From Lactococcus allomyrinae (GTDB taxonomy: Bacteria > Bacillota > Bacilli > Lactobacillales > Streptococcaceae): a stretch of 64,000 bases of DNA. Location of the stretch: NCBI RefSeq assembly GCF_003627095.1, contig NZ_CP032627.1, positions 682,001-746,000 on the forward strand, written 5' to 3'. Positions 9,192-16,938 of this stretch are shown here, in pieces (position 1 is the first letter of the stretch; the number at the start of each line of letters is the position of its first letter). The position numbers were made by a program, and so were the translations under genes. The notes below the pieces were generated by a model that saw nothing but the letters and a program-made list of their open reading frames with translations, did not search any database and had not been told where the DNA came from.

Positions 9192-9602
9192 ATGAGCGAC
9201 GAAGTGATAAAAGTCTATTATTCAGTAGGAAGAAAAAGTGCCACTGTCAGAAAATTAGAAAAGTGGTTTCAGATGCATCAAATGGAATATCAGCTATTAA
9301 CCTTTGGCTCTCTGACCCAAAAAGAATTGCTTAATATTTTATATTTAACAGATCAAGGATTTTCAGATATCATAAGATCAAAAATAAAAAATCCAAGCCT
9401 TAATAAACTTTTGAATCAAGCAATTGATAAATATACTGTGCCGGAAATGCTTGACTTTTTGTTGGAACATCATTATTTATTAAAAAGTCCAATTGCAATT
9501 AAAGACCACAAACTCCAAATAGGATATAACGAAGAAGAATTGCGCCAATTCATTCATCGAGAGCGTAGAATAGTAGAACAACGCTATCATTTCAGTCAGT
9601 AA
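9192..9602 (+). CDS. Spx/ArsC-family protein lacking the CXXC
   Basis: 136 residues with the Spx fold pattern: VIKVYYSVG at the start, the central LTQKELLNILYLTDQGFSDII, LLKSPIAIKDHKLQIGYNEEELRQFI near the end, matching the Spx SLKDLI..S..GF.DI and RRPI..D...L.IGYN signatures. Where Spx has a redox CXXC, this protein has RKSA, so disulphide switching is lost. Spx proteins bind the RNA polymerase alpha C-terminal domain; this one may be a constitutive or differently gated member. A canonical paralog lies at 22599-22991. It precedes a small membrane protein and the pilus operon. Confidence 0.75.
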   Translation: MSDEVIKVYYSVGRKSATVRKLEKWFQMHQMEYQLLTFGSLTQKELLNILYLTDQGFSDIIRSKIKNPSLNKLLNQAIDKYTVPEMLDFLLEHHYLLKSPIAIKDHKLQIGYNEEELRQFIHRERRIVEQRYHFSQ

Positions 9603-9651
9603 ATGAATGATCTAGCTTTTGCTGAGTTAAGTCACTAATTGTGGAGAAAAT

Positions 9652-10098
9652 ATGGAAACAACACCCAAGCAACGGTACAAAACACAAATTGCTCCTTATC
9701 AGTCATGGATAAATAGTATTATCCTCCCTTCAACATTAATCATACTCTATCTCTTTACTCTGGTAGGAATTAAGATAAATGTTGTTGGAACATTTATATT
9801 TATTTTTGCGGTAATCACACATCTTAACTATAAGCGAGCAGAAGTACCAAAAATCTGTTACACTGCACCTATTTTATATTATGTCTATAATGTTGTATCT
9901 ATTCCACTCATGATTTTACTTTTTATATCTCCAAATGAAATTATTTTATCTGCGCTTTTATCTTTGATAACCATCATTTTATTGATTTTGGTTATCGTTT
10001 TCTATTATATTTCTGCAAGCGTGATTAAAAAGCAGTACCCAAATCTAAAAAATGACTTTAGAAAAGCCAATATTGAGTACAAATCAAGTAAAAAATAA
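9652..10098 (+). CDS. Small polytopic membrane protein, unknown function
   Basis: 148 residues, about four hydrophobic segments (roughly 22-42, 45-60, 75-95, 98-125) with a cytoplasmic basic tail ending YKSSKK. Good ribosome site GGAG. It follows the Spx-like gene by 49 bases with no terminator between, so the two are probably one transcript, and a strong terminator follows. I do not recognise the family. Confidence 0.7.
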   Translation: METTPKQRYKTQIAPYQSWINSIILPSTLIILYLFTLVGIKINVVGTFIFIFAVITHLNYKRAEVPKICYTAPILYYVYNVVSIPLMILLFISPNEIILSALLSLITIILLILVIVFYYISASVIKKQYPNLKNDFRKANIEYKSSKK

Positions 10099-10113
10099 AA
10101 ATAAAGCACAATA

Positions 10114-10146
10114 AAAAACCTCTCGTATCTTCGAGAGGTTTTTTTA
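10114..10146 (+). terminator. Terminator after the Spx-like/membrane pair
   Basis: AACCTCTCG / CGAGAGGTT stem with a 6-base loop, A run before and T run after. Confidence 0.9.
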
Positions 10147-10676
10147 TTAACAAAATAAAACTTATTTAGCGTATGAAAATAGCAAAAAGGCTAATTTAAT
10201 TAGAGTTTTATATCAAATATTTATACGAAAAGCCATAATTTTTCTGAAAGAAAATATAAAAACATAAGATAAAAACAGTAATGCTTATTACTACCTTACA
10301 AATACATTATATAACAATTTATAAATATGTCAACAGTTTTGCAAAAGATATATAAGAAATCAATAATTAAAATTGTGAAAAAATTAGAATTCATAGATTC
10401 GGAATTTGTGACGATTATTTATTTTTAAATGGTTTTTAAGACTAACTCTATTATACCCTAGAGTTTTTGCTTTCAGAAAAATTATGGTTTTCTTGAAAGA
10501 GTAATAAAAAAAGAAGAAGAAAGGCGAATGTCTACTACACAAGGAATAGAAAGGAGAAATAGGCAGAGAAAGAAACAACATACAAGATGAGTGAAAAAAT
10601 TATTTCACAAAAACAATTCATTGCTAAAATCAAATTTTGATTAAATTTTGATTAATTATTTATTGGAGAAAATTAA
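10147..10676 (+). promoter_or_regulatory. 530-base AT-rich region upstream of the pilus operon
   Basis: No gene supported. Near the 3' end lie a dyad GTGAAA-N6-TTTCAC (10591-10608) and direct repeats of ATTTTGATTAA (10634-10656), just before the ribosome site TTGGAG of the first pilin. A clear -35/-10 pair was not found. A long untranslated leader or a regulator-dependent promoter is likely. Confidence 0.4.
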
Positions 10677-12620
10677 ATGAAAAAAACACTTAAGCAAGCA
10701 ATTTTTTCAAGAATGATGGCTAGTTCTACAATTCTTATTCTTGCGAGCGGAGCTGCAGTACCAGCATTTCAGGCATATGCTACGACGGACAGTGCCTCAA
10801 ATCTTTCCACTAATCCCGTCGCAGATTCTACAAGCGACCGTTCATTGACTATTACCAAATATCAAATTACGGAAGCTAACCAATCTGGCATTAATGGAGA
10901 TGGAACTGGCGGTACAGTAAATCTTCCATTACTTCAAGGAGTTGAGTTTAAAATTCAACGTGTTTTGCCAGTAAAAGACGGTGCACAATTAGTTAATCCT
11001 GCACTTCAACATGAAGGAACAGACTATACGATTGATTCTAGCTTTACAGCACAAACAGGAACAACAGGTTCAGACGGTAAAGTCAAATTTGATTTAGGAA
11101 CAGGCACTGACAATGATGGAATCTATCTTGTGACAGAGGTTGATGATTCAGGAGCTATTGATCCTACAACAGGGAAACCTGTTACAGTTGTGAGTCCAGC
11201 TGCACCTTTCTTTGCTTATATTCCACAAACAAATCGCGGAACACAATCAGGACTTATTTATGATGTCCAAGCTCAACCTAAAAACCAAATTATTGACGAT
11301 ATTCATCCCGTCAAAAATGTTGGAACAGAGGATGGTAAAACAGATTCATTAGTAGCAGGAAATAACTTTAACTGGTATCTAAAAACAGATATTCCTGCAG
11401 GTCTTTATTCAACAGCAACGAAAGATACTTCTTTGCAAGTACGAGATAAAGCTGGAAATGCTGTTTACTACGCGGATGGTACTCCTGTAACGGTTGCAAT
11501 CAAAGCAGGAGATCCACTTTATTATTCAGCATCAGATGCTTTTGCAGCAGCAGGTGGTGTGCCTATTTACTCGAATGGTTCAAGCACGGCTCTTACAGTA
11601 GCTGATTTAGCTCCTTCAAGCCTATATACAATTACTGACCAGATGTCTAATCAACTAACGGTCAACTCACAAAAAATGCAATATCAAGATGCCTCTGGTG
11701 CATGGGTTGATTTAGAATCTAGCGACTATACTTATGCAACTACGGGTAAAACAACCCTTACATTCGAATTAACAGAATCAGGACTTGCTAAAGTAGCAGC
11801 TTCAAAAACAGCAGGCGGCACACCTCAAATTCGTGCGGTTGTTAACACTAAGGTTGATGCAAATTGGGATGGGGTCATTGAAAATAACTTCACAGCAACT
11901 TATCAAACCCCTACAGAAGCAGCAACTCCAACAACCCCTCCAGTTAATCCCCCAGTAACACCACCGGTTACCCCTCCAGTTACCCCTCCAGTCCCACCTA
12001 CTGATGTTACTCCACCACCAGGAGAAACGCCTAAATATTTTGATGGCGGTTTTGATATTGTAAAAGAAGATGCTTCCACTAAAGCTGAACTTGCTGGTGC
12101 TGAATTCATGATTGCCACGAGTGAAGATAATGCAAATGCAGGAAAATATCTTGCATCTGATGGTAATTCTTATACAACAGCAGATACATTACCAAGTGGT
12201 GTAAGTTTCTTGACCTCTACATCTGATAGTAATGGACACGCAGCTTTTGATGGATTACCTTTGGTCTTTAATGACGGCAACGGCAATGGTATTCTTGACT
12301 GGACAGACAGCAACAGTAATGGAATCATTGACCCAGGAGAACTTTCAGATGGAGACACTGTTCAATCTGATTACTGGGTTGTTGAAACAAAAGCTCCAAC
12401 AGGATATGAACTTTTAAAAACTCCGCAAAAAGTGACAGTTAATGACACAACATCGAATGATTCAACAATAGAATTAACAGTCGCAGACCAAAAATCAACA
12501 GATTTACCATTTACAGGTGGAGCAGGACAAGTATTACTCGTAACTCTTGCACTTGGTTCAATTGGTATTGGTACAGCGATTATTGTAGCGCGTAAAAAAC
12601 GTCAATCAAAGGAAGCATAA
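10677..12620 (+). CDS. Major pilin (SpaA/FimA-type backbone subunit), LPFTG
   Basis: 647 residues: signal peptide (residues 1-37, ending AYA), SLTITKYQI start of the mature domain, pilin-type D1-D2 regions, a P/V/T linker with PVTPP repeats (about 417-445), a CnaB-type domain, E-box in YWVVETKAPTGYELL, LPFTG at about 610, membrane helix and basic tail. The polymerising lysine is probably the one in VQAQPKN, which replaces the usual YPKN. An insert in the C-terminal CnaB domain (531-556, NDGNGNGILDW..NSNGIIDPGEL) has two calcium-loop-like D-N-G repeats. First gene of the pilus operon. Confidence 0.88.
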   Translation: MKKTLKQAIFSRMMASSTILILASGAAVPAFQAYATTDSASNLSTNPVADSTSDRSLTITKYQITEANQSGINGDGTGGTVNLPLLQGVEFKIQRVLPVKDGAQLVNPALQHEGTDYTIDSSFTAQTGTTGSDGKVKFDLGTGTDNDGIYLVTEVDDSGAIDPTTGKPVTVVSPAAPFFAYIPQTNRGTQSGLIYDVQAQPKNQIIDDIHPVKNVGTEDGKTDSLVAGNNFNWYLKTDIPAGLYSTATKDTSLQVRDKAGNAVYYADGTPVTVAIKAGDPLYYSASDAFAAAGGVPIYSNGSSTALTVADLAPSSLYTITDQMSNQLTVNSQKMQYQDASGAWVDLESSDYTYATTGKTTLTFELTESGLAKVAASKTAGGTPQIRAVVNTKVDANWDGVIENNFTATYQTPTEAATPTTPPVNPPVTPPVTPPVTPPVPPTDVTPPPGETPKYFDGGFDIVKEDASTKAELAGAEFMIATSEDNANAGKYLASDGNSYTTADTLPSGVSFLTSTSDSNGHAAFDGLPLVFNDGNGNGILDWTDSNSNGIIDPGELSDGDTVQSDYWVVETKAPTGYELLKTPQKVTVNDTTSNDSTIELTVADQKSTDLPFTGGAGQVLLVTLALGSIGIGTAIIVARKKRQSKEA

Positions 12621-12645
12621 TTTTTAGAGAAAGGAGACAGCAGAA

Positions 12646-15600
12646 GTGAAGAAAAAAGTAGGTACTTTTGTAGGAATGTTGATACTTCTTTTTACAGCAC
12701 TGTTTCCAGCCGCTAATGTATTTGCTGTAGGAACATTGAACGTAGATGTTAATGTCTCGAGTATGATGAGTTCTACATTATCTGGGCAAGATGCCCTATA
12801 TCGTATGGATTTCAAAGTAACAGGGATTAATACGACGTATAATAATGCTAAATTAACAGTCAATGTTCCAACAGGTTTTAGTTTAGATACTACCAATATG
12901 CCTTTAAATAGTATTGCGATTAATGGAGTAACACCTGTTTATGATACTACAACTAATACTTTAACCTATAATTTAGGGACGGTTAGTTCTGGATTAGATT
13001 ATTCTTTGGTCTTAAAAGTAGCAACGACTAATGGTTCTACTCCGAATGGAACGTCACTAACATTAGCTGCTAAGTTTACTGCAGATAATTTTGATGGAAA
13101 TGCAACCGACAATGCATCAGTGACAGTTACTGCATCTAATACAATCAGTACATCTAAAACAGCGGCTTCAATTACAGATTCAAGTGGTAAAACTATCTCA
13201 CGTCCTCCTGCAACCAATGACCTCATTAATTGGCAGATTAAAGTTGCAGATATTAATAAAACAACGGGTTTATTGTATCTTAAAGAAGGATCTAATATTG
13301 TAGTGGTAGACACTCTTCCAGATGGATTGACTTATGTTAGTGATGATTCTGGTGGTGTGTATAATGCTTCGAATAATACAGTTACTTGGACTTTTGGAGC
13401 ACCAACCATTGCTCAACAACAAGCAGCAACAGGAGATTTATATAATAAGACAATCAATGTAAAAACGATGATATCTAGCACAACTAATTTCTCAAAACTG
13501 ACTAATAGTGTGAAAGCAACTGCGACAGACCTGAATGGAACCCCCGTAACAAATACTTCATCAGCATCGGTTAGTATGGGATTAAGCGATCCGTCTGCTC
13601 CAGAAGTACCTTCAGGAAATATTTGGGCGTTGCAACATGGTGCAAATGCAGCTGCTGGTTTTTATCAAACACAGTGGACTCAAGGATCAAATCCAGATCC
13701 AACGCTTTATAATGATCAAACTTGGGCGACAGCTTTTAATATTCGAGATAATGCGGCTAATAGTCAAACTAAAGATATGACTTCATATGTGGCTTACTAT
13801 TCAATCGACCCACATTTGAACTTAAGTTCTTTGTATGTTCCAAGTTATGTCTTAGCTTACGATGCAGCTAACAACCCGAGCACGGCTATGGTTGGTGCGC
13901 AGCATCCTAATATGGATATTTATATTACAGTAAATGGGACAGAATACAAAGCAGTCACTAATGCGACAGATTTAACAACTTACCAGATGAGTGCAATCTT
14001 TACTCAATTGGGATTACCTCAAGATAGCCATGTTTCTAATGTGAGATATAACTACAATTATGCTCCCGCAGGAATGTATGCGAGTAATATGGCATTAAAT
14101 TTCACGATACAAAGTGGTTATGTGGGGAAAGTCACAAATACTGTGGTTTATAAAATATCGGGTTATAACGCTGCAGGTCAACCAGTAACCATTGATACTA
14201 CATCTAATTCTACAAACCCTAGTAATGCTGTTGGAGCAAGAACAGCAGAAATAGTTGCTCGTCCAGTGCCGAGTCCTCCAGTGGCAACTTCCAAGATTAG
14301 TTTCGACACAAATAATAATGGGGTGGTAAATCTAGGGGCTAATCGTGTGACAGGTAATTTTGGAAATATCAACACATCAACTTCAAATATGAACGGCCCA
14401 TTTACAGCAGTGGTTATCTTACCTAAGGGTGTAACAATTAACACGGCAAATCCTAGCTATCAGCTAAAGAGTGCGATTGGTAACTCATGGGATAGCGCAA
14501 CGACAGATGGAAATAATGCTAATGGTACTGTTAAAATACTTTCTACAAATTATAACAGTACAGGGCAGGAACAAATTTTAATTAGTTGGACAAGTGATAG
14601 TATTTTACAACCAGGCCAAGCTCTATGGTACGGCTTTAATGTAAACATAGACAGTACAGCCTCCTCCCCTATCCAACTCTATACTTTTGGGTCATCAAGT
14701 GATACAAACCTTACAGTTCCTACTGCTCCAAGCAAAATAACGGATTCGTTCTTGTTGATAGATAACGGTTCAGATGATATTGCAAAAACAGCAGATATCA
14801 ATAATAATGGTAGCAGTACAGATAAGTTGGTTAAATCAGGCAATCAATATACGGTATTGAGTAACTATGGTTTAAATGTTCAAAAGCAAGTACAGGGGAA
14901 TTTGGATTCAGGATATTCTACCTTTGGTCATGTTTCACCTGGTGGGATAATTAATTATAAAATAGCATTAACTACACGTAATCCAAATCAGACACTTACG
15001 AACTTTGTCTTTGTAGATGTACTTCCATCTGTGGGAGATTTAGGGATTACGGACAATGCTGCTCGAGGTTCTCAATTTACTCCTATTTTGACGGGACCTA
15101 TTAGTTTACCTAGTTCTTGGAATAGTCATGTTACAGTTTATTATTCTACAGCTAAGAATCCATCTCGTTCAGATTTAACGGCTAATGTGGTCTATCCTGA
15201 TACAACGACTCAATTGACAGATCCGAGTGGAGTTCAGACAGCTAATTGGCAAACTGCTAGTCAAGTAACGGATTGGTCTCAAATTCATAGCTATATGATT
15301 AAACAAAACACTGGGGATACGTGGAGTAATATTTCTAATTTGATTTATACTTTCACGATGCAAGCTCCAACAGTGGCTCAACTTATCTCAGCAGGAGAAA
15401 CAAATGCTCTTGCAACTAATGTGTCAGGAGACCCTACAAGCAATCCAACAAATCGGGCAGCTTGGAATTCCTTTGCTTATCAAGAAAATACTTCCCAAGT
15501 TATTGAACCAATCAAAGTTGGGGTTGCAATGGAAAACTATACAGGTGATGTATACTTGCTTAAATTTGAAACAGGTACAACTGTGGATACAGATAGTGAT

Positions 15601-16029
15601 GGAAAACCAGATATTGACTCTAATTATCATTTGACTAAGGGAAATCCTTTGGCTGGTGCAGTCTTTGATTTGGTTGATGCGAGCGGAAAAACAGTAGGAA
15701 CTGCAACAACAGACCAATACGGTCAAATTCATTTTAGTAATGTTTGGTATGGAGATTATACTCTTGTAGAAACAAAAGCTCCTGCAGGATATGAACTTTT
15801 GAAAAAACCAATTCCTGTTACGGTTTCATCATCAAATAATGGTGTTACAGTAGCATTTGCAGGTGATAGTCCACAAACCATTCTTCCTAGCACAGGAGGT
15901 GATGGTTCAAATCAAGTGCCATTAATCGTAGCAAGTAGTTTAGGACTTGTAGGACTGATTACGGTAGGTGCAGGATACCTCATCCAAAACAAGAGAAAGA
16001 AAGGAGAGGAAAATGATGTTATTGAATAA
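12646..16029 (+). CDS. Large pilus adhesin (probable tip subunit), LPSTG
   Basis: 1127 residues: GTG start behind AAAGGAG, signal peptide ending VFA, several beta-sandwich domains of the isopeptide/DUF11-type (for example KTAASITDSSGKTISRPPATNDLINWQI), a calcium-loop-like DTDSDGKPDIDS (981-992), a C-terminal CnaB domain (LAGAVFDL..YTLVETKAPAGYELL), LPSTG at 1080 and a membrane helix. The size, the single CnaB at the end and the position after the backbone pilin suggest the tip adhesin. It ends 17 bases after the next start, an overlap that couples translation. Confidence 0.85.
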   Translation: MKKKVGTFVGMLILLFTALFPAANVFAVGTLNVDVNVSSMMSSTLSGQDALYRMDFKVTGINTTYNNAKLTVNVPTGFSLDTTNMPLNSIAINGVTPVYDTTTNTLTYNLGTVSSGLDYSLVLKVATTNGSTPNGTSLTLAAKFTADNFDGNATDNASVTVTASNTISTSKTAASITDSSGKTISRPPATNDLINWQIKVADINKTTGLLYLKEGSNIVVVDTLPDGLTYVSDDSGGVYNASNNTVTWTFGAPTIAQQQAATGDLYNKTINVKTMISSTTNFSKLTNSVKATATDLNGTPVTNTSSASVSMGLSDPSAPEVPSGNIWALQHGANAAAGFYQTQWTQGSNPDPTLYNDQTWATAFNIRDNAANSQTKDMTSYVAYYSIDPHLNLSSLYVPSYVLAYDAANNPSTAMVGAQHPNMDIYITVNGTEYKAVTNATDLTTYQMSAIFTQLGLPQDSHVSNVRYNYNYAPAGMYASNMALNFTIQSGYVGKVTNTVVYKISGYNAAGQPVTIDTTSNSTNPSNAVGARTAEIVARPVPSPPVATSKISFDTNNNGVVNLGANRVTGNFGNINTSTSNMNGPFTAVVILPKGVTINTANPSYQLKSAIGNSWDSATTDGNNANGTVKILSTNYNSTGQEQILISWTSDSILQPGQALWYGFNVNIDSTASSPIQLYTFGSSSDTNLTVPTAPSKITDSFLLIDNGSDDIAKTADINNNGSSTDKLVKSGNQYTVLSNYGLNVQKQVQGNLDSGYSTFGHVSPGGIINYKIALTTRNPNQTLTNFVFVDVLPSVGDLGITDNAARGSQFTPILTGPISLPSSWNSHVTVYYSTAKNPSRSDLTANVVYPDTTTQLTDPSGVQTANWQTASQVTDWSQIHSYMIKQNTGDTWSNISNLIYTFTMQAPTVAQLISAGETNALATNVSGDPTSNPTNRAAWNSFAYQENTSQVIEPIKVGVAMENYTGDVYLLKFETGTTVDTDSDGKPDIDSNYHLTKGNPLAGAVFDLVDASGKTVGTATTDQYGQIHFSNVWYGDYTLVETKAPAGYELLKKPIPVTVSSSNNGVTVAFAGDSPQTILPSTGGDGSNQVPLIVASSLGLVGLITVGAGYLIQNKRKKGEENDVIE

Positions 16030-16708
16030 AATAAAAATTTCAACTGCTTTTAAAATATTCCTATTCATTTCGTTTCTCTTTTTCAGTTTTGTCTCTAAAA
16101 ACTTGACCTTTGCAGACACATCAATTCCTGATACGTCATTGACAATTGTGAAATATAAACTTTCTGAATCACAGCTTCAAAATTCTAATTTGCCGAAACA
16201 GCCAACAGGTTCGATTTTGGGAGCTAATGAAGCTAAAGATTCATCGGGAAATGATTTAACAATAATGTCAGGGGTTCAGTATCAGATTGATGAAGTCATC
16301 CCAAGTAATGATGAGAATGTACCGTTTGAAATTGCTCCTAACAATCATTCTCAAGTGATTACTACAGATGATGAGGGACAAGCAACGATTACGCTTCCAG
16401 CAGGAATCTATAGAGTAACAGAACTTCAAGGAGCAGGGGTTCAGAATCCTGCAGCTCCTGTTATCGTTCAACTTCCAATGACTCTACAAAATGGTCAGTT
16501 TTTGAATCACGTTTATCTCTATCCAAAATCTAGTGTCATATCTGCTCAAAAAGAAACAACACCTTTAAGAAATAAAGAGATAAGTAACATTCCGCAAACT
16601 TCTGGAAGTGAAAGTTCTTTATATCCTATTTATATTGCTTTAGTCATAGTGATTTGTGCAGGATTATATGGTGTATTTATAATCAAATCTGAACATTACA
16701 CTAAATAA
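16013..16708 (+). CDS. Minor pilin (probable basal subunit), IPQTSG sorting motif
   Basis: 232 residues: signal peptide (LFISFLFFSFV..TFA), SLTIVKYKLSE similar to the major pilin, one pilin domain with GIYRVTELQG (short E-box), NIPQTSGSESS as sorting motif, helix and short tail EHYTK. The start was placed at 16013 (or 16016) because AAAGGAG lies just upstream; a longer frame from 15968 has no ribosome site. The small size and variant sorting motif fit a base pilin that is handed to the wall. Overlaps the previous gene by 17 bases. Confidence 0.8.
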   Translation: MMLLNKIKISTAFKIFLFISFLFFSFVSKNLTFADTSIPDTSLTIVKYKLSESQLQNSNLPKQPTGSILGANEAKDSSGNDLTIMSGVQYQIDEVIPSNDENVPFEIAPNNHSQVITTDDEGQATITLPAGIYRVTELQGAGVQNPAAPVIVQLPMTLQNGQFLNHVYLYPKSSVISAQKETTPLRNKEISNIPQTSGSESSLYPIYIALVIVICAGLYGVFIIKSEHYTK

Positions 16709-16836
16709 TGATAAAAAGGAGGAAGAGTAGGACAAGTGTCATGATTAATTTTAAAAATTTGCGTGCTCTGATGATAATACTCTTACTATTTCTTTCTCCT
16801 TTTTATCTATCTTTTTTAACAAGTTTTTATTGTTGA
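16708..16836 (+). CDS. Small membrane peptide (42 aa) in the pilus operon
   Basis: ATG overlaps the stop of the minor pilin as TAATG, so it could be re-initiated. It reads a basic start (MIKRRKSRTS), one hydrophobic helix and a terminal Cys. An internal ATG at 16741 would give 31 residues and has AAGGAGG rather far (about 18 bases) upstream. No family recognised. It may be real, or a leader peptide for the hairpin downstream. Confidence 0.4.
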   Translation: MIKRRKSRTSVMINFKNLRALMIILLLFLSPFYLSFLTSFYC

Positions 16837-16872
16837 ATTCTATATTAACGGTTATCACAGGAAGAAATTCTT

Positions 16873-16925
16873 CTTGTGGTAATGAATGAGATAATATTTG
16901 TAATTATTTTATTCATTACCACAAG
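16873..16925 (+). promoter_or_regulatory. Long hairpin immediately upstream of the sortase
   Basis: 15-bp perfect arms CTTGTGGTAATGAAT and ATTCATTACCACAAG, extendable inward by about eight further pairs including G-T pairs. The right arm ends where the sortase ribosome site (AGAAAGAGGGG) begins. There is no T run after it, so it is not a standard terminator. Possible roles: RNase processing site, mRNA stabiliser or translation control. Confidence 0.65.
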
Positions 16926-16938
16926 AAAGAGGGGAACG

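Noticed and set aside
10384-10581. 65-codon minus-strand frame upstream of the pilus operon
   Set aside because: Low-complexity Phe/Ser composition, no ribosome site or family signature; most likely chance in AT-rich DNA.
10591-10608. GTGAAA-N6-TTTCAC as a Rex operator
   Set aside because: Arms resemble Rex half-sites, but the spacing does not match the usual TTGTGAA-N4-TTCACAA pattern, so no assignment was made.
16876-16938. Longer start for the sortase gene
   Set aside because: The added residues only translate a long hairpin; a proper ribosome site precedes the ATG at 16939.
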